Source: Anodontia alba (taxonomy: Eukaryota > Mollusca > Bivalvia > Lucinida > Lucinidae). Taken from it: a DNA stretch of 64,000 nucleotides. The translations under genes and the position numbers were made by a program. The notes under the pieces are model-generated. The model saw only the letters and a program-made list of their open reading frames with translations. It ran no database searches and was not told the DNA's origin. The stretch spans positions 20,980,387 through 21,044,386 of the forward strand of contig OZ024830.1 of NCBI GenBank assembly GCA_964016985.1, written 5' to 3'. Below, one piece after another: positions 50,495-61,690 of this stretch; position 1 is the stretch's first letter, and every line of letters begins with the position of its first letter.

Positions 50495-52403
50495 TACAAG
50501 AGGGCCATGATGGCCCAGTAACGCTCACCTGAGCATCATAGCACTTTGAGAACCTGATCTAGAACTGATCAAGGCAAACATTCTGATCAAAATTCAAAAT
50601 GATTATATTAACAAGTAAGACAATGTAGCATGTCTAATGGACTGTGAAATAATGGTCAAGGTCAAATATGGATGACTGCACTCAAGAGCCCATGCTAAGA
50701 TATATGCATGTACAAAATATCACTGGCTGTAGGAGCAATAGTTACTGAGAAACTGACCTAAACACAAACATTTCACAAGTAACAAATATCACTCTGTAGG
50801 ACCAATAATTACTGAGAAACTGACCTAAATGGAAAAAGAAAGTCACCGGATAGAAAAATATACATCACCTTGAAATCATCAAGACAAACATTTTGAGCAA
50901 GATTCATGATGATCACATAAAAAATGTGACCTCTAGAGCATCAACAAGATTTTCCTTTGATTTGGCCAGGTGACCTTGTTTCTGATATCAAGTGACCCAG
51001 TTTTAAACCAGACCTAGAAATCATCAAGACGAACATTTTGAGCAATATTAATGATGATTTAAAAAATGTGACCACTGGAGTGTTAACAGTTTTCTGCCGA
51101 TTTGGCCTGGTGACCTAGTTTTTGACCTCATGTGACCCAGTTTCAAACTTGACCTAGAATTCATCAAGACAAACATTTTGAGCAAGATTCATGATGATTG
51201 CTTAAACAAGTCACCCCGATGCTTCCTAGCTTCTTGACTGCTTCAAAAATGTGACCAATAGAGTGTTAACAAAATTTTCTGCTGATTTGGCCTGGTGACC
51301 TAGATTTTGACCAAGTGACCCAGTTTCAAACCTGACCTAGAACTCATCAAGACAAACATTTTGAGCAAGATTCATGATGATTGCTCAAAAAATGTGACCG
51401 CTAGAGTGTAAACAAAGTTTTCCGCTGATTTGGCCCAGTGACCTAGTTTTTGACCCCAAGTGACCCAGTTATGAACTTGACCTAAAAATCATCAAGACAA
51501 ACATTTTGAGCAAGATTCATGATGACTGCTTGAAAAATGTGACCGCTAGAGTGATAAGAAGGTTTTCTGCTGATTTGGCCAGGTGACCTAGTTTTTGACC
51601 CCAGGTGACCCAGTTTGGAACTTGACCTAGAAATCATCAAGACAAACATTTTGAGCAAGATTCACGATGATTACTTAAACAAATCACCCCGATGCTCCCT
51701 AGCAAGTTTGGAGTCAATTGCCCTTTCGGTTCAGGAGAAGCAAAAAATAGATTTTCAAGATGGCTGTCATGGCGGTCATCTTGGATTTCCGATTGGAATG
51801 ATTCTAGCTATTTTTGATCTATAAGTCACCCCAATGCTTCCTACCATGTTTGGTGTCAATTGGGTTTTGGGTTTAGGAGAAGAAGCAAAAAATAGATTTT
51901 CAAGATGGCTGCCATGGTGGCCATACTGGATTTCCGACTGGCATGATTTTAGCTATTTTTGATCTACAAGTCACCCAGATGCTTCCTAGCAAGTTTGAAG
52001 TCAATTGGCCTTTGGGTTCAGGAGAAGAAGGGAAAAATAGATTTTCAAGATGGCGGCCACCTTGGATTTCCGATCGAAATGATTTTAGCTATTTTTGATC
52101 TACAAGTCACCCTGATGCTTCCTAGCAAGTTTGGAGTCAATTGGCCTTTCGGTTAAGGAGAAGAAGTGAAAAATAGATTTTCAAGATGGCCGCCATTGCG
52201 GCCATCTTGGATTTCCGATCGGCACGATTTTAGCTATTTTTGATCTACAAGTCACCCTGATGCTACCTACCAAGTATCGAGTCAATTGGCCCAGGGGTGT
52301 AGGAGGAGTAGGCTTTTAAAGCAACTGTTGATGCTGCACAACGGATGACGGACATTGACTGACCACAATAGCTCACCATGAGCACTTCCTGCTTAGGTGA
52401 GCT
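50495..52403 (+). mobile_element. Tandem-core repeat element with two kinds of unit
   Basis: The head is ACAAGAGGGCCATGATGGCC, then AACGCTCACCTGAGC. The first part has at least six units of about 100-190 bases with CAAGACAAACATTTTGAGCA and GATTTGGCCTGGTGACCTAG. The second has four units of about 140 bases with GATTTTCAAGATGGCGGCCA and CAAGTCACCCTGATGCTTCC. The tail is ACAACGGATGACGGACATTG, GCTCACCATGAGCACTTCCT and GCTTAGGTGAGCTAATAAG. Confidence 0.8.
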
Positions 52404-52928
52404 AATAAGACAAGAGAAATTCCAGGATAACTGCCAATCTCTGCAGCTCTGTTTTTCAGGTTCTCAATGTCAAAGCTTTACCTGGTGCATGAGCTAGACA
52501 GCAGATCACAGTTAACTGCAGTCTGACTCTGACCTCTGACAAAGCAATGACACCTACTTACACCTGTTGACACAAAACTGTACAAACTTTGATAGGCTTC
52601 ATTTCATTTTACCATCCTGTCAGTCAACTGCTAGCCATGTATAAATGCAAAACATAAGAAGTTGTCCATTTCACAGCAGAGCCTGCCCTGCGTCAGCCAA
52701 TTAAAATACATCTCAACTGTCAAGAACATACATCAGACTTAAAATAGAATAAATACTTGTCAAAATGAATAAGACCAATCAACGTAAATTGTTAGAATTG
52801 TCCATGAATGACATTTGACTGTCAAACAAACATGAAGCAAACAGATTCATTGACAGTTACTTCATCAGAGTTTGCACAGTTTTGTGTCCACAGATGTATA
52901 ATTTAATTAATCACTTAATTAAATTAAG
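52404..52928. other. No gene seen
   Basis: Unique-looking sequence. ACAAAACTGT..TTTGACA-type motifs at 52560-52600 and 52860-52890 (ACAGTTTTGTGTCCAC) are inverted and suggest the ends of an unplaced element. Confidence 0.35.
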
Positions 52929-52929
52929 T

Positions 52930-52960
<31 letters not shown>

Positions 52961-52963
52961 GGG
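52929..52963. repeat. (GT)n followed by poly(G)
   Basis: About eight GT units run into about 20 G residues. It is a potential quadruplex. Confidence 0.95.
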
Positions 52964-52999
52964 TAATGGGGGTAATTGTGGTACATGTGTGCGAGCCAG

Positions 53000-53370
53000 T
53001 ATTTCAAACCCTACCCCATTCATATACCTGGCATTTGGAAAAACGGACCCATTCATATACTTGATCATCAGAAATGTTGACCTATTCCTATGCTGCCCTT
53101 TGATTTTTTGTACCCATTTATTGCTGGTAGGTAGACAAATATCACAGTTAAGTCATTGAATTCCAAGAGAGAACAAGCAGCCTTGAAAAAATATCTGAGC
53201 GAAAAATATGTGCATACACCAGGATGTCAGAAAAGTGAGGCCTTTCACATAGGAATCCAGAAAGATCGGGTCATTCATATACTTTTTGTTGAAAAAAGGG
53301 GGCCAATCATATACCTGGCAGTGCTGAAAAAGGGGGCCATTCGGTACGCTCGCACATCCGTACTATGCCA
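53000..53370. repeat. Short imperfect repeats of CCATTCATATACCTGGCA
   Basis: CCCATTCATATACCTGGCAT, CCCATTCATATACTTGATCA, GTCATTCATATACTTTTTGT and CCAATCATATACCTGGCAGT recur at 30-60-base intervals, with AAAAAGGGGGCC between the later ones. It is a decayed minisatellite. Confidence 0.6.
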
Positions 53371-53696
53371 TATACAAGTATAGGAAGTATCCCGTCTCCA
53401 CCACCCACCCCCCTGTGTGTCTACCAGCTCTGGAATATCAAAGGGAAAGAGCAGATTTAATTTAAATATAAAAATTCTTAATAACACTGATATCCTTGAT
53501 TAAGATAAGCTTTTCACAATTTAGTAAACAGACTCACAAGAGGACATTCATTTAAATTTCACAAATGGAAATCTCGACTAACTTCTAGAGCAAACAACTT
53601 CAGCAACAGAGTGATACACTGTAAATGCTTGAAATCATTTACGTGATTCAGTGGATAATGCACCATCTGTCAACACTCTTAATTAACCCTTGTCCT

Positions 53697-53892
53697 GCTG
53701 AACCCGGATATACCCTGCCATTGCAAACAGTGTAGATCCAGATCAGTTGGCTTCTGAAGAAGCCAACTGATCTGGATCTGCACTGTTTGTCATTCTGTAT
53801 GTGAATTTATATCAAAAACCTGGATCAAGTAATCTGATTGGCTGAAAATTGGAAGTGGAGGTGGCATCATAATTTATTCAGCAGGACAAGGC
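53697..53892. mobile_element. piggyBac-like MITE, TTAA duplication
   Basis: CCCTTGTCCTGCTGAACCCG and TTCAGCAGGACAAGGC ends lie between TTAA at 53693-53696 and 53893-53896. The hairpin GATCAGTTGGCTTCTGAAGA is perfectly mirrored. It is the best preserved copy. Confidence 0.9.
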
Positions 53893-54076
53893 TTAAGAGC
53901 CATCTAAATAAACACTGGCATGGACACCAAATAAGTTTGAAGCAGCATGGTAGCAAGCATGCCCAGCTACCAGAATTGTCAACTACTCAAATGTGCCTCA
54001 AGAAGTTTAATGCTTACTCTTTGGTTCTATCTGTTAAAAAGTCTCATTTTGCATCCAAGAATCAGAATATAAATCA

Positions 54077-54322
54077 GGGCCCAGTTGTTCAAAGCTAACG
54101 ACATCGTTAGTTAACGATTCGTTAAAATTTACATTGAGTGATACGCAAATATGCTGAAATTTTTTGCTGAAAAAATGTGAGTAGCTTTTGCAGTGCAAAA
54201 GCTACTCACATTTTTTCACCAAAAAATACCAGACTATTGTATATTGAATCCACTAAAACAGTTAACGAAATGACCCTTAACAAGCTCGTTAAGCTAACGA
54301 CACTTTGAACAACTGGGCCCAG
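54077..54322. mobile_element. Hairpin MITE with GGGCCCAGTTGTTCAAA ends, copy 4
   Basis: GGGCCCAGTTGTTCAAAGCT and ACTTTGAACAACTGGGCCC are inverted. The centre GTGAGTAGCTTTTGCAGTGC is mirrored. It is the best preserved copy. Confidence 0.9.
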
Positions 54323-54382
54323 AATATTTTACTGGTGACACATCAATAAACATTCATTCACCAGGGTCAGCAATTGCAAAGA

Positions 54383-56950
54383 CTAGTTTTCAGATCTCAC
54401 AAGTGATGTGAATCTAGTGACAGAGTCATCAGAACTTTCAGCAGAGGATATTATAGATGCAGGGTGTTCATTCCAATCCCTAGTGGTGTCTGGGAAGACA
54501 CTGTTCTTGTAAATGTCAGTTCTAGTATATGGGACTTGAAATGCCATTGGATGCTGAGTCCTACTGCTCCTATTTGGGGGCTGAAAGTCAACACAAGGTA
54601 TTCTAGCTCTACCTTTCAGATTTTTGAATAGCAATATGAGTTTACTACCTTTGCGTCTCTTGTAAAAAGACTTCCACCCTATTTGTTCAAGAATGTTAGT
54701 TATATTTACAGTTTCAAAGTTGTAGTTACCAGTCATAAACCTTGCTGCACAATTCTGAACCATTTCCAATTCTTCCTGGACAACTATTCCATGTGGGTCC
54801 CAAACAGGGCCAGCATACTCCAGGACTGGTCGCATTAACCTCTTGTATGCCATTTCCTTAATATCTTGGGGGTGGGGGGAGGGGGGGGGGGGGTATGGGT
54901 TTTATCTTAAGAAACCAAGTGTTCTGTTTGCTTATGTGCAAACACTGCTTACATGAGTATTACATTTCAAATCCTTAGAAATTATCACACCAAGGTATTT
55001 GATACATGTACTATCCACTGTTCCCTCTTAGGAGTAAATTGCATTTATCTTTTTGATCATCTTCCAAGTAAGCTGCATTATGTTACATTTCACGGGCTGA
55101 AATCTCATAACCCATCTCCTGGTCCATTTGCCCAGTTGATCAATATCCTTTTGGAGTTTCAATGTGTCTTCAATGCTATCTATCTGACAATAGCAAACAA
55201 ACGCAACAGCAAACAGACGAATCTCAGATTCTATTCCAACCATGATGCCATTTATATGTAAGGAAAACAACAGGGGACCAAGAACAGTGCCCTGTGGCAC
55301 ACCAGACAAAACAGGTGCCAATTGAGATTTTGCACCATTGACTACAACCCTTTGTTGCCTATTGCACGGAAATGAATCAATTCATGCTAAAGTTTTTTTC
55401 ACTTATGCCATGTTGATGGAGTTTGCATTTCAGAAGTTCATGAGGAGGGTGTCAAAGGCCTTCTTGAAGTCCAATATGAATGTATCTTCTTGACCTCCTG
55501 CATCCAAAATTTAAGCCCAATCATTTATTACTGTGATCAACTGAGTTTCACAGCTATGGTTCTTCCTGAAAGCATGTTGTCTGTCTGACAGCAGTTTGTG
55601 TTCAACAAGATGAGCCATAATAACATACATGTACATGTACTATGTGCTCAAGCATCTTGCAAGGAATACATGTCAAGGACACTGGACGATAGTTACCTGG
55701 TAAAGCTCTGCAGCCCGTTATAAAGTGGACAGATGTTAGCCAAAGACCATTCCTTGGGGATTTTTACCTGTATTAAGAGATTGTTGAACAAATGAGCAAA
55801 CATAGGACCAAGTTCTACCGCAAGTTCTTTAAGGACTCTAGGATGAAGTTCATCAGGTCCTAAAGCCTTTGAAGGATTCAAGCCTTTCATTATTTTTATG
55901 ACACTTTCATTAATTTTGAAATGTGAATCTTGCTCATAGGTGGAGCTGATTTCACAAGTAGAGAGACCTCACTTTCTGAAGTTTTGGAGAGTATATCTGT
56001 AAACTGACCATGAACTCCTCAGCCTGCTCAGTTTCGGACTCAAACAAACCACTACCATTTCTCTTTTTGAGAGGAGGGGTACCCTGATTGTCTTTCCTCT
56101 GACTTTTGGTACAACGAATGAATATCGATAGAAGTCCTGGGGGTTCATCTTAATGTCAAAAACCAATTTGTTAACATACAAGCCATGCTGTTTCTTGATA
56201 TCAGCTTTGATTTCCTGTCTCAGTTCCTGAAACTTCGATCTGAGTTTACTACTGCCAGTCTTTTTTAGCTTTTGCAGGAGTTTTATTCCTTTTTCAAATC
56301 TTGCTTCCAATCTCAGATGTAATCCAAAGGACAGAAGCTACCGATCTACTTGTTTTAGAGGGAATATACTTATCAACAGCCTCCTGAATGAAAAAGTTAT
56401 CAAACTGAAGTTTTCCTGAACAGAACGGTAACCAGACTGACCATTGAAATATATTTTCCTTTGCAAAGTGAAGAGTCTCTCCTAGTAGAGTTAAAGTCAC
56501 CCTTCTGATACAAATAAACCTTACTCTGAGGTTTCTTCCTTGGGGGAACAAAGACCTTTAAAGCTCCTCAACAATGTCATGATCACTCAGTTTATCAAGA
56601 GAGTGTTATGCCGAGATTTCTTCCTTGGGGGGAATAAAGACCTTTAAAGTTCCTGCAACAATGTCATGATCACTCAGTTTATCAAGAGATTGTACCTCTT
56701 GAAACTGCCCTGGTAATAAAGTTAAAATCAAATCTAGTGTAAAAATCACAAAAGTTTTCATAATAAGAACAGCTCTGTATAAGAATGCGGTAGGCCACGT
56801 AAGGTTTTGGACACAATTCACAGTTTAATTGCTTTAGCATATCACCACATAAGATATTGGAAGTGGGGCAGCTCAGTGGTGAGTGCACTGGTCTCTGGAG
56901 CTGGTCTTTGGAGGGGAAAAAAATGGATCGGTTGGTTTCTCCCCTCATCC
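54383..56950 (-). pseudogene. Decayed LINE: endonuclease end and reverse transcriptase
   Basis: Reading down the minus strand, 56606-56821 has LSDHDIVAGTL, the SDH motif near the end of an AP-type endonuclease. About 55970-56550 is the linker (QELRQEIKADIKKQHGLY). 55693-55890 has LNPSKALGPDELHPRVLKEL (start of RT). 55440-55600 has a HAFRKNHSCETQL-like stretch and a DFKKAFD-like motif A. 55028-55321 has LSGVPQGTVLGPLLFSLHIN. 54383-54853 has the thumb region, RPVLEYAGPVWDPHG to TRDWN. At least five frame breaks or stops divide it. The motif-C aspartates are gone (FAVAF where FADD is expected). A segment of about 85 bases in the endonuclease is duplicated (about 56530-56605 and 56616-56692). No activity is possible. 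Confidence 0.9.
54867..54895. repeat. G-rich run
   Basis: GGGGGTGGGGGGAGGGGGGG sits inside the decayed LINE. Confidence 0.9.
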
Positions 56951-57060
56951 AAACCTTCTCCCCACGGGAAGAAATGGACCGGTTGGTTTCTCCCCATCAC
57001 GTTTCTTCAACCCTCTAACCGCTTGAGATTTTTTTTTCTGCACAGGCTGTTATATATGTG
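56950..57060. repeat. Short direct repeats GAAATGGACCGGTTGGTTTCTCC
   Basis: AAAATGGATCGGTTGGTTTC and GAAATGGACCGGTTGGTTTC repeat about 45 bases apart. The neighbouring 57340-57370 GACTAGTTGGTTCCTTCC looks related. Confidence 0.5.
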
Positions 57061-57214
57061 TCAAATATGGTGGTAAATCAAATAAAATAGCCTTCTGAAG
57101 TAGCAAGAGGTGTTATAAATATAAAATTTAAAATTGTTACTCCTTCCCTCCAGGGCCTCCACCGCCACCTCACCTTGCCAACCCCTCTCCCCCAATCATG
57201 CATTTTTTGGTACA

Positions 57215-57850
57215 TGTATGTATGACATTCTCTCCTACCTATATACAGGTATGTTGAAGCAGAGAAAGGTCGGGGGGTAAACTTTGGTTGTGAAATCAAC
57301 AATCACTTAAAATCTAGAGTGGAAGGAGGAGAGGGGTGAGGTTGAAGAAACTGACTAGTTGGTTCCTTCCACCCAACCCCCCCATCTCCCCACCCCCAAC
57401 AAACATCCCTTGGACTTTCTTTGTTTGTTTCCATGACATTCTCCTAGCTATATACAGGCATGTTGAACTTAACTAGACAGAGAAAGGTCGGGGGTAAACT
57501 TAAGTTGTGAAACTTTGGTTGTGAAATCAACACTTAAAATCTAGGGGTGAGGGAAGAAACTGACTAGTTGGTTCCTCCTCCTGCCTCTCCCCCCTCCCCC
57601 CAACACACACACCCTCATCCCCTCCCTTGGACTTTCTTTCTTCTTCTGTCTGTATGACATTCTCCTAACTACATACTCTATTATACAAGTATGTTGAACT
57701 TTACTAGGCAGAGAAAGGTCTGGGATAAATTTGGTTATGAAAGCAACAAACCCTTAAAATCTAGGGATGGAAGGAGGTGGGGTGGGTGGGGTGGCTGGGT
57801 GATGGGAAAGAAACTGACTAGTTGGTCACTGAAAAAAGTCTGAGAGGGTG
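57215..57850. repeat. Minisatellite, ~215-base units
   Basis: Three units share ATGACATTCTCCTAACTATA, TACAGGTATGTTGAA, GCAGAGAAAGGTCGGGGGTA, CTTAAAATCTAGGG and AGAAACTGACTAGTTGGTTC, with variable C-rich or G-rich spacers (57370-57400, 57585-57620, 57775-57800). Confidence 0.75.
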
Positions 57851-57899
57851 GGTGGGGGTAGAAACCAACTAGTAAGTTTCTTCCCCCACCCAAGTTAGT

Positions 57900-59160
57900 G
57901 TGTCACCAAGCGATCAGGGCTCTTTGCTATAATGATTAAACCGTCTAGCTTATTAACATTATTTTATGATTTACCATCATTTATTTCATGTATCTAACTA
58001 ATTCAGCCTTATGTTGAAAAAATTCCCAGAGGTGTGTGTGGGGTGGGGGGTGGGGTGGGATGGGGAAAGAAACCAATTAGTTATTTTCTTTCTCTACCCG
58101 TCAGTTCTTCCCCAAGTGATCAGGACTCTTTGCCTTAATGATAAAACCTTCTAGCTGGGTTCATAGAAATACTGAAACACACTGGTAATTACCGGAACAC
58201 ACTTTATTTTTTTTTATCTTATATTATTAAAGTTCATTTTTTTAACTTAATTGCTGTTTGGATGTGTAGGATGTTGTTCTTAGCATACAATAAATTATCC
58301 TCATTCCAGTGTTTTATAAAAATGTGTTCAAGTGCCTTTATGATAATGTCTTTAAAATGTCTGATGTCAATATATTGTTCACTCTCATCATTAAGATTCC
58401 CTTAGGAGGTTTAATGCAAGCTAACACCCATTATTATAAAATTTATCACCATGGTAATATTTATCAAGGATTTAAATAACCTTTCTGCGATTGAAATAAA
58501 TATATGATTTATAACTTTCTAATACCAAACTCATCATGACAAAAATTTACCGGGATCACACTGCCATAATAATAATATTACTTATTTGGTGCTTAAGTGA
58601 GCTAAGGTTTATAAAGCATGTTCACATGTTACAAATGGTCAAAATAAGACACAGAATATATAAACGGACCACATATTCCAAAAAAAAAACCCTCTTTATT
58701 AACCAAAAAAACAAACAAACAAAAAAACACCCTTTTTGAGTGCGTTTGGTCATTACCACTGTGTTCCGGTGTTTCTGTGTGTTCCGGTATTTAGGAACCG
58801 CTTCTAGCTTATTAATATTATTTTAAGACTTACTACCATTTATTTCATGTATTTAACTAGTTCAGCCTTATGTTGAAAAAAATTCTCTGTCAAGGTCTTT
58901 TGCGGTAATGATAAACTGTTCAGTTTCTTATCCCACCCTAGTCCATTCGTTTCTTTGAAGAAATAAAACCTTCTAGCTTATTAACATTATTTTGTGATAA
59001 TGATTTACCATCATTTATTTCATGTATTTAACTAGTTCAGCGCCTTATGTTGAAAAAATTCCCAGAGGTAGGGGAGGGGTGGTGATGGTCGGCTCCCAGT
59101 CAAGGTGCTTTGCAGTAATGATAAATTCTTCTAGGTATTTCAATTATCATTTGTAACAAT
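57900..59160. repeat. Diverged repeats of AGCTTATTAACATTATTTTATGA
   Basis: Blocks at about 57946-58040, 58806-58885 and 58975-59070 share CTTATTAACATTATTTTATG, TTTACCATCATTTATTTCAT and TTCAGCCTTATGTTGAAAAA. A hairpin pair, AATACCGGAACAC / GTGTTCCGGT, lies at about 58188-58200 and 58758-58790. No gene. Confidence 0.65.
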
Positions 59161-59267
59161 TTACTGCCATTTATTGCACAGAATATAACTGGCTCTTATG
59201 CTGAAAAAAGTCCAAAAGAGTTGGAGGTGAGGAGTAACACGATAAACCAACATCACTGTTGAATTCA

Positions 59268-59990
59268 CCAATGTACATGTAGGTGCCCAAAAGTGGTGAT
59301 TCCTTGAAATAATGTTGTTTTTCATCAAATTTAATAAGTATATTTCAGGATATCACAATTCATTGTGTAATTAAATGGAAAATTCCATTTGCCTGGACCA
59401 AAATCACTGCGCTGAAATCACCAAAATCATTGTGCTGAAATCACTGAAATCACCAATGTAGATGCCCAAAAATGGGCGATTCCTCGAAATAATGTTGTTT
59501 TTCATCAAATTTAATTAGTATATTTCAGAGTACTACAACTGATTGTGTAATTTGACGAAAAATTCCATTTGCCTGGATCGCAATCACCGCGCTTAAATCA
59601 CCGAAATCACTGCGCTGAAATCACCAAACTCACCAATGTAGGTGCCCAAAAATGGGTAATTCCTTGGTATAATGATTTTTTTTTTTTATCAAATTTAATT
59701 AGTAGATTTCAGGATATTACAATAGAATGTGTAACTAAACGGAAAATTTTATTTGCCTGGACCAAAATCACTGTGCTGAAATCACCGAAATCACCCTGGA
59801 AATCATCAAAATCACTAATGTAGGTGCCAAAAAAAAATGGGTGATTCCTTGAAATAAAGTTGTTTTTCATCAATTTCAATTACAATGTAGTATATTTAGG
59901 ATATTACAATTGATTTTGTAATTAAATTGAAAATTTCCAATTGCCTGGACTGAAATCAATGCGCTGAAATCACTGAAATATAGTAGCCTC
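59268..59990. repeat. Tandem repeat, four units of ~180 bases
   Basis: ATGTAGGTGCCCAAAAATGG starts units near 59275, 59456, 59636 and 59818 (spacing 180, 180, 182). Each includes TTCCTTGAAATAATGTTGTT, TTTAATTAGTATATTTCAGG, CCATTTGCCTGGACC and AAATCACCGCGCTGAAATCA. The CACCAATGTAG junction reappears inverted at 62.5-63.0 kb. Confidence 0.88.
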
Positions 59991-60179
59991 TAGTCTTTTA
60001 TACAATATTATATGAAATTTAATACAATATTGTATAAAATTTCCTTTAACATATTAAAGTTCTAATTTTGATATTGTATTTAAATATTAATCTTTAGATA
60101 TGAAATGATTTTATATTTAATAGCTATTAGCAGTCTGAAAAATTAACACTCTGTGTTATTCCAAACAGCCTTTTTAAGG

Positions 60180-60910
60180 GCCAGCAACTCACCCCAAAAG
60201 AGTGACTGGATGATGTCAATAATGTTCTACAAATCTCGCCAGTCACTCAGTCTGAAAGAGTAACTGAATAATGCAAGTCTTTGTTCTGTAACAAAAACAA
60301 AGGTTGTGGATACTTGTTATAACCGCCCTGTCGAGACAATGTTGCAACGAGTTGCATTATATTGAAATTATACAAATAAAATATGTTGAAACCAACGAGT
60401 ACTGGTAACTTATGCGTTCAGCAGAATTTCAAAACTTTTCAGTTTTACAGCCAGATAAGACTGCACAGATGTACGGCAAATGCTGCAGTATCTGATCTGT
60501 AACTGAAAGATGTCAGTAATGTTCAACAATTTTTGCCAGTCACTCAGTAAGAAAAAGCCACTCTTTGTTCTGTAACAAAATTACATACGTTGTGGGTATT
60601 TGTTAGAACCACACTGAGGCTGAGGCGATGTTTCAAAGATTATCCGCTTTCTGTGTTTTAGCAGAATTCTGAAACTCTTCATTTTTACAGCTATAGCGGC
60701 ATCTGATCTGGGTCTACATTGTTTGCTATGGGCTGACAGATGTCAGTAATGATCTTCAAATCTTGCCAGTCTGATAAATTCAGTCTTTGTTCCATAACTA
60801 AATTACATAGGTTGTGGGTACTCGTTAGAACCGCAAAGCTGAGGCGATGTTTATCCACATTCTATGTTTTAGCAAAATTCCGAAACTTTTCATTTTTACA
60901 GCTATATCAG
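60180..60910. repeat. Three diverged units of ~250 bases carrying a MITE-like core
   Basis: Each unit has GATGTCAATAATGTTC-type, TTGCCAGTCACTCAGT-type, TTTGTTCTGTAACAAAA, GGTTGTGGGTACTCGTTAGA and AACTTTTCATTTTTACAGC sequences. The GTTGTGGGTACTCGTTAGAACC part is the arm of the hairpin MITEs found elsewhere in the window. Confidence 0.65.
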
Positions 60911-60984
60911 ACTGCGCGCGTATGCATGGCAAAACATGTAGACCATGATCAGAGCCGTGAAGAACAAAGCGTTTAACAGACTGC

Positions 60985-61265
60985 TTTGTATGCATAGACC
61001 AAAATGCATCTATTCTCGAGACAACCATCAGCAGATTTATATAAATATACATGTATATGCTGAATGCACACTATCAAAGCAATGAACACCATGAAAGGCA
61101 CTGATCAGACTGCATGGATGCACAGACTGCTCTGCAACTTTGTATGCATATATCAAAATGCATCTATTCTTGAGGCCACGCTCTACAGATTTAAATAAAA
61201 TATATAAGCTAAATGCATTCTATCAAAGCAGCAAACACTAAAGGCATGGATCAGACTGCATGGAT
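60985..61265. repeat. Direct duplication of ~160 bases
   Basis: TGCATAGACCAAAATGCATC, ATTCTCGAG, CTATCAAAGCAATGAACACC and AAGGCACTGATCAGACTGCA occur at about 60985-61115 and again at 61145-61265 with about 85% identity by eye. Confidence 0.6.
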
Positions 61266-61447
61266 TCAACATTATTACCCTTTTAATTAACCAAGATGAT
61301 TAAAATAAAGGCGTTGGAAGGGGATCGGGTCAATAGATGTCAACATGGGAGAAAGGCCTTATGCTATACATTTCATTAACATATAGTTTTCTTATTTAAA
61401 TAAAAGTAATCCATTCATTATGCCTATTTGTAGACAGAAAATATCCA

Positions 61448-61459
61448 TGCGCATGCGCA
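61448..61459. promoter_or_regulatory. NRF1-type site TGCGCATGCGCA
   Basis: A perfect palindromic match to the NRF1 consensus (YGCGCAYGCGCR) in an otherwise AT-rich, CpG-poor stretch. Such sites are typical of housekeeping promoters. It lies about 115 bases from the possible SUDS3 upstream exon at 61573. Function is inferred only. Confidence 0.4.
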
Positions 61460-61572
61460 AAATCAGAAATCTTGGTATGTAAGTTGGCAAGTTGGCTTTA
61501 TTTAAAGAAGGTGACTCATTTGGAAATGAGAAAATGATAAAATACAGATCTAGCTACATCAATCTTTACCAT

Positions 61573-61640
61573 TCTCTGGACTATTTCGGCGGATGACAAA
61601 TTGATGATATTGACAAATTGAAAAAATTTCAAGCAAACTG
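61573..61640 (-). other. Possible upstream SUDS3 exon end
   Basis: On the minus strand, codons for VIRRNSPEN run to a good donor, AATG/GTAAAG, leaving one base. That phase fits the acceptor of the TEDASETD exon and would create its missing D. The few CpGs here stand out. However, the upstream residues (LLEIFSICQYHQF) do not look like the acidic N-terminus of SUDS3, and part overlaps a palindromic repeat. Confidence 0.25.
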
Positions 61641-61690
61641 TCTCCTAGGAGACAAATTGCATTGGATGTCAATGCCTATTATGCGGGAAA
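61620..61690. repeat. Palindrome with CTGTCTCCTAGGAGACA centre
   Basis: It is a relative of the hairpin at 30985-31075, with GCAAACTGTCTCCTAGGAGA and the right arm AAATTGCATTGGATGTCAA. Confidence 0.55.
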
